NCBI RefSeq assembly: GCF_000006565.2
Contig: NC_031474.1
Span: 4,375,662-4,439,661 of the forward strand
DNA: 64,000 nt
Origin: Toxoplasma gondii ME49
Taxonomy: Eukaryota; Apicomplexa; Conoidasida; Eucoccidiorida; Sarcocystidae
Reading direction: 5' to 3'
Shown here: positions 11,067 to 22,928 of the stretch, piece after piece
Position numbering within the stretch: position 1 is the first letter of the stretch
Layout: each line of letters starts with the position of its first letter
Notes under the pieces: model-generated
Database searches by the model: none
The model's input: only the letters and a program-made list of their open reading frames with translations
Told to the model about the DNA's origin: nothing
Program-made: the position numbers and the translations under genes

Positions 11067-14006
11067 TGTCGACGAGCTAACGAGTTAGCCACGCGAAGTG
11101 CATCTTCAGCTTAAATTGGTAATTCATTGATATAATTATCGTCCGCACGTACTTTAAGCAGATGCAGGGACACGAACGGAACGAACGTGCGCATCTATGG
11201 GTTTCAAAACTTCATATCGCCGGATACAATGATCACGTATGCTGTGAAAGGAAAAACCAAACGCTTTTTTGACTCACACTCAGTAAAACACCGCAGAAAT
11301 CCCGGTGAGTCGGCACACATTCGGTCTGGGTCACCGGGATGCCTGCTGTATCAGAAAAGACGCCAAGCATGCTTCATGGAATCGGACGGGTCGCCCGGCC
11401 CCTCTCGCACTCATGTCGAGAAGGTGTGGGCCAGACAAATCCGTAGACTCATCGCTCTCGCGCACTCATTCACGAGTAATGTGAAGCACATTTCTTTCGG
11501 CTGTACACAAGGAACTCGGCACCGCGACGAAATTTCTAAAGGATGTGGAGTTGTTACGCATCTAACCAGGAAATTTGCTTACAAGCAGCTGTTTGCTTCG
11601 CTCCCGTGGGCTTTAGTAAGTTAAAATTAAAACGTATCCGAGTGTCATGTTCACCTGGACGTCCAAAGAACCAGCAGAGATGCTCGTATACTTTCCACTA
11701 TCTTCGCAGGATATGAGCAGGTTCGGCTTCGGATCGTTGCAGCAGTCTAAAAGAAAAAGTCGCGCGCCAGAAGGGTCAGACTGGGTGGGTTTTTGAGCTG
11801 TGTTTTGACAGAAACCGGACAAGCGGGTCTGTTTCTCGTAGAAGGACATCGAATACCACCCCCGGCTCCCTTTCCGGTCTGCATCAGCAGATTGTGGCTG
11901 AAGGGTCGACTTGCAGTTGCCATTGAGTGTTGCTTGTAGACTCGTTCATCAGGAATTGCGAACTCTCGCAAATGTCGAAATTTGATGTTTTAGGAAGGGA
12001 TTTGACAACGTAATCACGATATCTGAAACGCAAACTCTTCAGCTGCATCTGCCTGTACTTGCTAGCACAACGGAGAGTCTCCTGTGATATACCGTGGTCG
12101 ATTCATCTAGTCGTAACTTCCAATCGACTAGTCACCCTGATGTGAGCCGGGCCTAGCTCGAGGCGTCGACGCAGTCGCTCCTGAGTGCAATCATTCACCT
12201 CGATCATTTCTAATACAGAAAGCTTCTGCAATTGTACACCACCACTTCCATTCTGGAACCTAGATTATCGCGATGTTCCATTTCCCGCGTTTTCATCGAG
12301 AAAAGACACCCTGTTCCAATGTAAACCGCAACTATTAGATGGGATCCGATCGGAAAGGATTTCAATTATAGGTACCACCGGCCGCATAAGGTCTTCCACC
12401 CTTTGGCCAGCCAGCAGAAGTCGAGCTGCACTGAATCCGGGGGGTTTCTTGGTTGTCTGTTCGCCGAATTCGTTTTGGTTGCTGGGTACACGGCGGCTCT
12501 TCAGTTTCAGGATTTGAAGGGCCGGATATCTTTCTGACGACCGCGCGCAGTTGGCATCTGTGAGGAGGTGACATGACAGAGGAACAGAAAACTGTCAACG
12601 GTCAGCGAGCCTTTCCTGTGACTTTGCTGGCCCCCCAAGAACGATAAGAACCACAGGCATTCCCCGCTCGGGGCGTGGCACACTCGAAGCTCGAGACTGT
12701 GCTCGAAGAAAGCCCACCGCAGGTGTGGAGTTTCGCTCCTTTCTGACACTCGCGAGTCGTTTTATTGGATTGTTGAAAAACTAGCGACAAAACAGATTCC
12801 AAATTACCTCCAGTGTCGAGCAGCCTGCTGCATGTCTACGCTAGAGTCGCGCACCTGGTGTACGCAACCCGCCGGGACCCTGTTAGCACGTGTACGATTT
12901 TCTCCCGGATCTTCTTCGTTTTCAAAGCCGAATCCTGCCGCAGATTCGCTTAGTTTTTTCCTCAGACAATCTTTGTGTTGTGTCTTCCGGCGCGGCTGCA
13001 ACCAGCGCCGAGAATGTCACGAATTTGAGTGTGCAAGCGCCATCGACACGGCGCTTTTTGCCGAAAGTGTGCCGGGTAAACCTCAACAAGACACTGCGCA
13101 GTCTTTCATCATGCCAAAGAGTTGTATCTCTGTTCTCTTTTGCTCTTTTTTTCCTGATTCGGCTTCTTAGTCGCAACTATGAAACGGACTCCGAAGATTT
13201 CACTTTCGCAAGGCTTTCCGGTTTCCGCGATGCTTCGAGGTTGCTCCTTGGCAAACTGGCTGGCTGGAGTTTCATGAGTGACAGCGGGCGTTTAAAGCGT
13301 TCCACCGTTAATCTTTCTTTGTACCGTCGTTTTTGTTCTTTTCCCTTGGCAACTTTCTCCGCGTTCCTCCCAGGACTACGTTTTTCACATTCAGCTTGTG
13401 AGAAGCAGTGCATTTCACACTTTCCGGCCCACCTCGTGTGTGCTGGCGAGCTGTCTGTTCTCGGCGTGCGTTCCGCGTTCTTCCCCTTGTCTACGGTGTA
13501 TTGCTTAGTGGCAAGTGCTGTTCCACTTCGTCTTTTCCTCATTTCCTTGATTTTTCTACCTGTATAATCTGAGTGGTGGTCTGATAGAAACAGCCAGTGC
13601 GTGTCGTCGTTCCTTGCTAGTCGGCATCAGTCTCCGGTGCTTCTTCCTGCTCTCTAGACACTCGTGGAATGACGTTTACATCTTAAAAGAGTCTTTTCTT
13701 ACGAACTCAGAGATTTCCGCGTGCTTCCGCCTGACGCCGGCCTTCTCGTGTTAGCCCCCTTTTTCCGGGATTCTCGGACTTGACACCACAGACGCCTGAA
13801 CTTGTGTGACTCTATACGCCGTCACCGCCACCTCGTTCGCGTCAACCTTTCCAGAGTAGTTCTCCGGCAAACTTTCCCCTTAAGGATTTATTCTCGAACC
13901 TTTTTCTAATCTGCTGCTCACGTAAACCACTTCTCTTGCATAGCACTTTCTTTTGACCCACATTTTTCATTCTATCGAATTCGCTAGGGTTTTCATTTTT
14001 TCTACG
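11067..14006. other. intergenic region and presumed 5' leader of the next gene
   Basis: From 11067 to about 12800 the composition is mixed and no gene can be supported. A 145-codon plus frame at 11187-11624 lacks an ATG at its start and shows no domain. From 12880 to 14006 the plus strand is rich in T and C, typical of a coccidian promoter and leader, ahead of the ATG at 14007. The open plus frame at 12890-13567 is probably a by-product of that composition. Confidence 0.5.
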
Positions 14007-17000
14007 ATGGGTTCCCTTGAGGCTTCTCGCCTGTGGCGGTGCGGTCCGCTGGTGTGGTCTCTTCTCCTGTTGTCTGTGTGCAGTGCTACTGGTCCTCCGG
14101 CGTCTGTCGATTGCTGGGGTTGGCCTCGAGGAGTCGCTTCCGGCATTTTGTCCTTATCTGTGTCTGCCTCGGCTGCGCCCGCGCCGCTGCCCGCAGGAGT
14201 CGTGACTTCCACACAAGCGTATCTCTCTCTGGAAGAAGTGGCGAATGCGTTCAAAAAAAGCAGAGACTCTGTCGTTCTAGAAGGAACTCTGACGCCGGGA
14301 ACCAGCGACTCTGCGCCGGCGCAGACCCTCGAGGTGTCTGTATACCTGAGCGGGTTGGGGGCGCTGGCGGCTGCGAAGGCGCTTCGAGCTGCGCAAGAGC
14401 CAGCGGCATTTGGAGACGCTTTTTGGCAAGGAGACTCTTCGAACCACGCCTCTTCGTCTGTGCCTGTTTCGTTTCTCCTCCGCGTCGACGTATTTGCCTC
14501 TGCTCCTCCCCTGCTGTTCGCGAAGCTGAAACCCGTCCCTCCTGACTCTCGGGAAGCGAGTCCTCCGCGCCATTCGTCGCAAGGCGCGCCGCAGCAACCC
14601 GCAGGTGTCATGACATCCGAAATCCTGAGCTCGTACGACGGCGCTTCCGTCTGCAGCTGGCTGTCGGGCTTTGCGTTAAACGCCGCCCCTCACGTCTACT
14701 CGGCTTCTCTCCTCATCCCTCTCTTGCTGAGCGTCACTCCTGTCGACGAAGTTGCCGAGTCTCTCCAGTCTTCCGTGGAACCGAGAGCAGAGTCGCAGAG
14801 AGCAGGGCGCACAAACGAAGAAGGCGACGACGACCTCACCCAGGCAAAAGTTTCTTCTGAGGAGCGGCTTCGCCTGCAAGTCGCGAGACTCCTCAAGGAG
14901 AAACTGATGGAACAAGAGAGACGAGAACGTGTCGCGGACGAGGCTCCGCGTCGCCCTGGCGAGATCCTTCTGCTGTCTCCCGTCCGACTGTTTCTTTCGA
15001 AAGACGCGAAGACTGGCGGCGCCAACGACCTCCCGGGAGTCTCTGCCCAGACTCTGAACCTCGCCCTCACTCTGCCTTCCCTGCCAAGAGGCGAACAGGG
15101 GAATCCAGACCAGACAGAAGACCCCCTCCTCACTGCTGTAGATCGCTCCTTTGCCTCCGCCGCTGCGGATGATTCGACCCCACAAAAGGTCCTCCTGCTG
15201 GTGTCTGTACACTTGACGCCGGAGCCCGAAGATAGTGGCTTCTCCGCAGCGAGGGAAGTTGGAGAGGCGGAGGCGGAATCTCGGGGAAACAGCACCAGTT
15301 TGTCGGGCAAAGCCTCTGCGGTCGAACCCGCGTGCGTCCAGCTGAGTGTGAATCCGCTTCTGTTGAAGAATGCAAACGCGAGAGAAGTCGCGGCGCTTGC
15401 GGCGGGGGGTCTGCCGGCGGCGAACGAGGTTTATGTCGACGGCACAAGAGACGCGTCGGAAGAAGACTCGGAAGAAGCGACCACTGTCGATGTGACTCTG
15501 GCGCCAGGTGAAGATGGCATCTCGCTGATTCACCTCTCCCTCGAGTCCATGCAGACTCGTTTAGACCCGTCGCCGCGCAGCTCGCTTCTTTCGGGGAGAG
15601 ACGATAAAACAGAAGACTTCGGAAAGAAAGAGGGGAAGAACGCTGCGGCACGAAAGGCTCAGAGTCGAGGCGACGGGCTGCTCTTCGTCGAACTTGACGA
15701 CGCGTCGCCTGAAGAATCTCCACAAGTTTTAATTTGCCAAAAACCACGCAAAACGTGCACAGGTGCGTCTCGGGTGCCCCGCGGGTGCCTTTCTGGCGAT
15801 GCGAGTCGCGAACTCTCCGGTGTACGTACACCGCAGCCCTGGGCAGCCGCGGAAGTGTCAGGATCTCCCGACGTCAGAAAATCTTCTTGTCTGAGAGCGT
15901 TACTTGCACCTACACGGAGGACAGTGACATTGGACCTAAGGTTCTGCGTCTTCTTCAGTTTCGTGCGCCCTTCCGCTCGCGTCTTTTTTCTTCACTTTTG
16001 AGGAGTCTCGTCCTAGCTGAAGGTGGGGTCATCTTGGGTTCCCCCTGATGTAGCGAATCTCCGTTTGCGTCTGCCTCCGTGCTTTTCTCAATCACCTGCC
16101 GCCTGTGTCGTACCCTCTATTGGGCGAGTTTCGATCTGGATCTCTCCTCATTTTCTCTAATGTTTTCGGTTTTTTCGCTTTTCTCCAGAGATTTCGAGCT
16201 TTCATCCTGCGCCGTCCCTGACCCAAGGGACGCTGCCTGACGCCTACCGCGCTCCGCTTCTGCTCTACCAGGAAGAACGCGAGCGGTCTCTGTCTCCCTT
16301 TTTCTTTTTTCCGTATCTTCGCCGGCACCTGCTTCTTCCTCTCCTTCTTTTACCGTCTGGTCGAGAGGCGGGCGCCTCTCTGGAGGGCGAGGGAGAAGCG
16401 GAAAATGGGATGAGAGGAAGAAGCCCCTCCCGGAGAGGCCTCAGTGTCTCCGTGCTCCTCCTCTTCCCGTCCAGTATAAAAGGGAAAACTTGGAATTTCC
16501 GATTCGGCGTCCTTCACCCTCAAAGGGTCACTGTAGGCGCAAAAGACACGCCATCACCTGCCTCTCTTCTCTCTCCGCTTCTCCCCTCAAATACAGCTCG
16601 CCGTTCGTCTTCTTCTTCTCTCTCTTCTTCTCCCTCTTCTTCTCCCTCCTCTTATCCCTCTTCTTCCTCTTCTTCTCCCTCTTCTACTCCCTCTTCCTCT
16701 CCGTCTGCTCCGAGTTTTTTGTGGCTATTTCTGTTGCTGTTTATTTCTTCGGCTGCGATGTTGACTGCGATCAAATTGGTCTTATACATGGACGCGGCAC
16801 GTCTGAGTCGTCCGACTTCGTTTCTGCCTTCGGTGTTCCCCGTAGATCTCGAGGGCCCTGTCTCCGCGTCCCGGAGTGCGGTTGGAGCCTCTTCGGCGGC
16901 TGGCGGTCGCTGGCGGGGTCTCTCTTCTCCAACTCGCGGCCTTGAGGCAGCTGAACAGAGAGGCGCGTTTCCCTCCTTCGCTCTTGTAGAGAAACAGTTC

Positions 17001-17771
17001 TGCTCTCCAGCTGCCCTGCCTCCTGGCGAAACGCGCCTCCCGCTTCTGCCGCGGGAGGAAGATGATGACGCGCTGCACAGAGGAGACTGTGTAGAGAGCG
17101 GAGACAGTTTGGAGAGGGGAGACAGCGTCGTTGGAGGAGACAGCTCAGCGTGGGGTAGCACTGCAGAGAGGAGAGATCCCTTCTGCAGAGGCGACGACCT
17201 TGTTCGTCTGCCCAGTTGGGAGAAGAAGAGTATACCTCGCAAAGGATGGTCGCCACTTTCCCTCGAACTGCAAGAGACGTCCAAGAAGAGCTGTCGCCTT
17301 CTCCCTCGCATGTGCAGGACCTCGGGCACCGCGTGTGGGCAGGCCGCGCTGCAGGCAAGCGTCAACGCCTTCCTGGAATTTCCTGCGAAACAGCTGCCGC
17401 CACGCCGAGAAGGCTCTTGGGAGACACCGGTGTGGACCGCCTGCCCCGCCGACGAGGTACAAAAGCGAGAAGAAAAGCCTGAAGAAGAGTTCCCGTTTGG
17501 AGGAGAAAGTTCCTTCTTCAGAGCCGAGGAGACAGGTCGAGGAGAGTTCCCCTTTCATGGAGAGAGAGATCAACCGTCACTTCTTTCCGAAGGAGAGAAA
17601 GACGGACGGCGTGGCGCGGTCCTCAACGAGCCGGCTCTGTTCAACTCCTTCTTCCCGAACGTAGAAGACGGCGAAAAGGATGCGGCAGAAAAAACGGTGG
17701 AGACGACGTGCACCGCGACCTCGAGAGAAAAGGACGCCACTTGCCACAGTGGAGATGAACAGAGCGAGTAG
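14007..17771 (+). CDS. secreted or type I membrane protein, two exons, 1112 aa
   Basis: Exon 1 is 14007..15762 and exon 2 is 16189..17771. They join in phase 1 across a GTGCGT donor and a CTCCAG acceptor after a T-rich tract. I chose the ATG at 14007 because the upstream open frame starts with TTG and because a signal peptide follows at once (LVWSLLLLSVCSATG, residues about 13-30). The long luminal part is rich in Ala, Leu and Glu. Exon 2 has a Ser/Pro-rich stalk, then a strong membrane segment (FLWLFLLLFISSAAMLTAI), then a hydrophilic tail with Gly-Asp-Ser repeats. The layout implies an ER, Golgi or surface type I protein with a cytoplasmic tail. I considered an oligosaccharyltransferase-type (ribophorin) or GPI-pathway subunit, but no motif settles it. 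Confidence 0.75.
16605..16712 (+). repeat. Ser/Pro-coding TCT/TCC repeat
   Basis: Repeated tcttcttctccctc units encode a Ser-Ser-Pro-rich stalk just before the membrane segment of the 1112-aa protein. Likely to vary in length. Confidence 0.8.
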
Positions 17772-17965
17772 GAACTGGGGAGAGACACATACATGCAGTC
17801 GAAAAACTGTCGAAAACATGTCCAAGCAGGGGTTCTTGAAAAAACAATGGACAGACACACGTCTGAATCCGGTGTTGAAGTCGTTCAGGTAAACCTTCTT
17901 CACGTGCTCAGAGATGCAGATGTGTATATATATACATATATATATATATGCATATATGTATTCGA

Positions 17966-17998
<33 letters not shown>

Positions 17999-18548
17999 CG
18001 TATTACCTTAAAGAGGTAATGTTATGTGGGCAGTGTGTGTGTGCATGTAGAGAGGTAACTGTAGCTGTATGGTTTGTATAGGTATGTACGCTTGTCGAGA
18101 GGGAATTGTGTGCGTGTGCAAATGTATACATTTGCAGCTGTATGTATGCGTATATGCGTCTGTGTCCTTCTGTGTAGACGGGTGCCGCAATGGGATTGCA
18201 TGCCTAGGTAGGATTCTGATTGCTTCGTGATTTCTTCGTTTCGCAGTTTGTGTGCTGTTCTCTGGGGATATGCTGGTCGGTCTGTATTTCAAGGATGTTG
18301 GGAGTCTGTCCTTCTTTCTGCGTCCTGCCCAGTTCTATGTCTTCGTCTTCTTCCTCTCCCCTCCCCCCCTTTCATGCTGTCCTCTCTCACTGTGGCCTCT
18401 CACGATCAGGCTCAAGCGGCAGCGCGCGGCTGAGCCTGCAGTCTCTCCATGTTTCTGCAGATGGTTCTGGAACAAAACCCACTGGTTTTCTGACTTGGTG
18501 CCTATTGTTCTTCCTTCTTCGATTTCTTCAGATTTCCTTGCTTTCCAG
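17772..18548 (+). other. intergenic or 5' exons of the next gene, unresolved
   Basis: Holds a (TA)n-rich block at 17925-17995 and TG-rich simple sequence to 18170. A good donor (CAG then GTAAAC at 17888) and a good acceptor (TTTCGCAG ending at 18246) suggest small exons that would feed the exon at 18549, but I could not find one frame that joins them all. Confidence 0.3.
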
Positions 18549-19282
18549 ATCTGGCCCCGTCATCCGTCGCCGCCCTGGGGTCTCCCTTCCGCTCTGCATG
18601 CGATGCGCGGGGGGGAACGGCTTTCTTCCCGTTTCTGGAGGAGCGTCGCGGGTGCTTTCCTGTGTCTGCTGGAAGCATCGAGAAGGCACAAGAGACGCAG
18701 TCCTGCGCGTCTCCTCAGTGGGTGCTTCCACGAAAGGAGAAGCCAGCGAGAGAAAAGATGGATGCGAGTCTCTCAGAACTGCGTGCTTCTCTCAGTCGGG
18801 CGACCGCGGCAGTCGGGGCGGGTGACGGCGCGCGACGACAACGCAGAACGAATTCGGCGGACGAGACGGAGAGCGGAAGCCGTGGACGGCGCGAGGAAGC
18901 CTCGACGCAAACTGGAACAGCGGAGAGAGAAGAAATGCTCCAGCAGTGGGCAGAGGAGAAAACAAGCGTTCGGGCGAACGCGAGAGGAGATCACAGAGAT
19001 CTGCAGAACAGCGAGCAAGAAGATGTGTGGAAAGGAGAGAAGGAAGATGATCCGTGGATAAGAGAGAGAGGGGAGAGAAGAGAAGGTGGAGACGAAGACG
19101 ATTTCTGCCGAAACTGGAGACGAATCGTCGATCCCCTGGGAGAAACAGAAAGCTCGTACGAAGTGACGTACCGCGGAGACAGCGCTCTTGTCGAAGTGGC
19201 GACGACGACGGGGGGCGACGGAGAAGAAGATGGAAGAAAAGAGAGTGTGTTTTTCAAGTACTGCCAGGAACAGTTTCAGTGA
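18549..19282 (+). CDS. 3' exon of an unidentified plus-strand gene
   Basis: After the acceptor TTGCTTTCCAG (ending 18548) one frame stays open for 244 codons to a TGA at 19280. It includes an internal ATG at 18758 that could be a start if the gene is short. The protein is hydrophilic and rich in Arg, Glu and Gly (for example WRRIVDPLGETESSYEVTY) and ends in ESVFFKYCQEQFQ. No family recognised. Upstream exons between 17800 and 18500 are likely but unresolved. Confidence 0.5.
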
Positions 19283-22200
19283 CAAGAGCAGAAAAAGAGA
19301 AGAGACTCGAAAAAGCAGAAACGCGTCCAACACAAAGAGATAACTTGGGAGCCGTCCGACCAACTCACGAAACGAGAAGATGAACTTTGAGAGACTGCAG
19401 AGAAAAGATGTGGAACTTCAAGAGAAAGACATCCGGAAAAGACGAGAACTCTGAAGACGATTAAACAGATACGAATCGCGAACTTCTCTTCCCTTGGCCA
19501 GTTCCGTGAAAAAAGTGTTGCCTGCAAAGAAACCCAGACACGTTCCCTTTGCAGCTCGTCTGCCGTCACGTCCCGTTGTGGGTCCTTCGGTAGACGACGC
19601 TCACCGAATTCCTTTCTGTAGTAACTGTCAACGATGCTGTCGACGAACTATATGTTTACCGCTCTTGGAGACCCGGTTTAATTTCTTTTTTAAGGAACTG
19701 TTATCCTGCTTCTGTGGTGCTGATCGAACGGGCATCTGACTAGTAATTTTTGCGCGCTATTACATGACTGATAACAAGAATTCACATATTTCCTGCATAC
19801 AAATGTGGACTAACGTGTGTGTAGATATCTTGAGTTGTCAGTTCGTTCCAGGGAGGCAAGAGAGGCGTCTCTGCTCTTTCGCAAAAAGAGCGAATTTTTT
19901 GCCTTTGAACTATATCCGCAGACACAGCGTCTTCTCTCTTTGCTTCTTCACGTTGGACGCATCTCGTGCCTCTCTGTCTTTGAGGGTCGAACCTTGACAG
20001 GAAAGGAGAATGTGGAGAGAAACAGAAAAACAGGTTGAAAAAAGAACCGCAGAGGGGAAGCGGGTAAATATCGATTCAGACCTTTCAAAGGCGTACGTTG
20101 TTTTCCTTTTTGAAAGCGTACGACACGCCTCTATGTGAACTAGAAATGGGTCAAGTCTCTTTTGAGTTCTACGGAGACGACGACGGGGCAGAGGAAACGC
20201 AGAAAAGAAGAAACAGAGACAGCGCCCTGTGGAGAATGCCACCAAAACATTCTCTGTCAGAGGTGGTGATTCCCAGTGCTCGGTGGTCCTGATTACTTTA
20301 GCATCTGAGCAGTCGTTTTTGCTCGCGGGTGCCACAAGGGATAACAGAAGTCCACTCATTCCGGCTCGAACGTACACGATGTGAAGCAACGTTAGTCGCA
20401 CACGATTTTGAAGTCCAGCACTTGCAGCTGCGTAGTCTGCTTTGTGCAGTTAACTCCTTTTATTCGAGACCTGAAGGTTCTTTGCATTTCTGTTGTCTGT
20501 TCTCAAGCAGGGCTCGATATCTGAGCGTCAAACCCTGGCCACCCGAGCGACTATTCGTCGGCACCTCGTCCCCACTCGGCAATGATGCACTGTCACAGAC
20601 CTTGTGTCTCTTGGAGGTGCCGAGAAGCTTGTTTCCCGAAGGAAACATGTTCCAGAGACTCAGAACAAACGAGAACCTTCAATGCCAGGAGAGACTTGGC
20701 AGGGGCCTCCTGGCAGCACCCAAGTCCCGTCGCTCTTTCGCTTTCCCTTTCGCTGTTTCTCGAAGTCGCTGCCGTGATTCGAGGATAAGCACAGAGGGAG
20801 AGAGGAAGATCGAGCAACAAGTGCAGGACAGAAGGATGCCAACGGGAGACAGAGAGGAAGACAGGGGAGTATACGAGGAAGCAGAAAGCCAGATACAGAC
20901 AAAGAGGGGAAACGGAAAGAAGGACGCAAAAGACAAAGAGGCACTGGCCTCCCTCAGGTGTCTAGGGAAAGAAGAGCTCCCGAGTTTCTTGGTTTTCTGA
21001 GAAGGCACCCCACTCAAAAAGGCTCTTCTCTCCACCGCCATGCTCTGCTTTGTTCCAGAGAACAGAGAGAAGTGGTAGTCCACAAAAAGAAGGAAAAGGA
21101 TCTAGTTTCTCGGGAGGAGACTCGTAACTCCACGTACAGCCGCCTCCTGTCAGTTCTCCAGTCCTTTAGTGATGCTAAACTCCGATTTCTGCGGTTGGCG
21201 ACACGAGACGCAAAGAGGCAGTATGCAGTTCGTAGATCATCAAGTAGAACGATACACCAAATAGAACGGTATGCGTGGAGTGAAAGAGCATAAGATGTCA
21301 GCAAGAAGCTAGGCTGCCTGAGTACTCCAGTAAACAGAAACGAAGTTCCGTCGATATCCACCCTAGTGCTTTCCGTTCGACTGTGAGGTGGACAGTGAGG
21401 ACGTTCGCAGTATTGAACTCCAGAATTACCAAGCCACACCGATACACCTCTCGTCTCTATTCACTGCGAAGTTCTTTCGAGCGTCAATATTTCGCTCTCT
21501 GCGAACTTGAGAGCAAAGCAGAGAGTCTCCCGAGAAAACCTTTCCCCTTTCTCTCGACTTCCGCTTCCAGAAAAGGGAGCCGTTGAGACCCTCTTTCCTC
21601 TCGTATTAAAAAAAAGAGGGAGGGGGAGATTTCCTGTTCGCAACAAACTGGTCGCTCTCGTCCGGAGTTCTCGATTTGGTGTATGTACACGTCGTGTATA
21701 GCGCGACACGGAGAAGCCTCTCCAGTCGTTTTTTGCGAACTGAAGCTCGGAACGACGCCCCCGCGTTCCACCTTTTGCAGCTGCGCAGAACGAAGGAAAA
21801 GCTTTTGACCGGGAAACGGCGGAATGGAGACGCGGACGCTTCTGTTTCGAAATGATCACAAAAACTGAGAAACGCAACGTGGTTGTCGAAACTGCATGCT
21901 TCACGCTGGGGACCCAGCGGCGAGAAACATCCTCGGTTTCGCCACTTTTTTCTTTTCACTTCCCATTTTCGTTTCTTTCACTTCTGGTTCGTCTCTTTTC
22001 CGCTGCTTCCCTGGCCGACACAGGCAGGCGCGCTTTTTTCGCCTTCTGTCTCGGTGTTCCGCGGCCTCTCTCTCGGTCGGGGATGCGTGCTCGCGCCGGT
22101 TTTTGTCTGACTTCCCGTGAAAAAGCACCCTGCTTCTTTGTCTTTCTACTCTTTTCCAATTGTCTGTTTCTTGTTGAGGGGTGTTCCCCGTCTCGGAAGC

Positions 22201-22928
22201 CGGCTCGCCTATCTGGACGAGAAAAAAGTTCCTCCAGACGGTCGTTGTCACCGCTCTTTCTTTCTCTCGCCTCCCCGAGTTTCTCGAGTTCGCGATGATC
22301 AAACCAGCTTTTCGTGAAGAAATCTGATTTCTCTGGGCTCTTCTTCTCCCTCGTTGCGTGTCCATATCTGTGCCTGGCAAGTACGTTGCGTGACGCTTTT
22401 TTTGCGCTGCATGCTTCAAACAACTTCACCATCTTCTCTTCTTGTCTCCGTTGTTTCCTCTGTGTCTCTGTCGTTCTCTGAAGCCTCTTCGTCGTGTTTT
22501 CACGGATTTTCCGTCTTCTTTCTCAGCTTTTTTACCCTCCCTTTCTTTGCTTTCGTCTCGCGCTTTCTCTCGTCGCTCGGTCCCCTCCCTGCTCTTTGTT
22601 CCGTGTTCACCTCCCCGTCGTTTTTTCGAAATCTGCTTTTTCGCGCTCTTCTCAGCTTCTTTTCAACTCTCTTCAGTCTGGCTTCATTGTCTGCCTCTTA
22701 ACCTCGAAAGACTCTTCCTTATACTTTTTATTTCGCCACTTTTTCTCGTCTTCCTCCTCACTCTGCCTCTCCTCTCTCCTGAGGATCTGTGCAGTCCTGC
22801 GCTCTCGGCACCTGCGGAGCTCCCTCCACGAGGATCTGTGTCCGCCGCCACCCTGCCGTTGCTTCTCGTCTTCTCCGGCCTGCCTGGCTTTTTTGTTTCT
22901 TCTTCGCGAAGCCCCCGCCCTCTCCAAG
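19283..22928. other. intergenic region and 5' leader of the CWC21/SRRM2 gene
   Basis: From 19283 to 21800 I see no supportable gene. A 223-codon plus frame at 20329-21000 lacks splice support and is compositionally uneven. From 21900 to 22928 the plus strand is strongly T/C-rich, which fits the promoter and leader of the gene starting at 22929. The open frame upstream of that ATG has no ATG of its own that improves the known N-terminus. Confidence 0.5.

Larger units (their letters stand above)
10589..11090. repeat. tandem array of about 203-bp units, each with a tRNA-Cys
   Basis: Two full units (202 and 204 bp) plus a partial third. The spacers differ at only a handful of positions. Each contains an imperfect palindrome (gctaac-ga-gttagc) next to the tRNA 5' end. 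Confidence 0.93.

Noticed and set aside
12890..13567. 225-codon plus-strand frame upstream of the membrane-protein gene
   Set aside because: Pyrimidine-rich leader composition, rich in Phe/Ser/Leu by base bias, no signal or domain.
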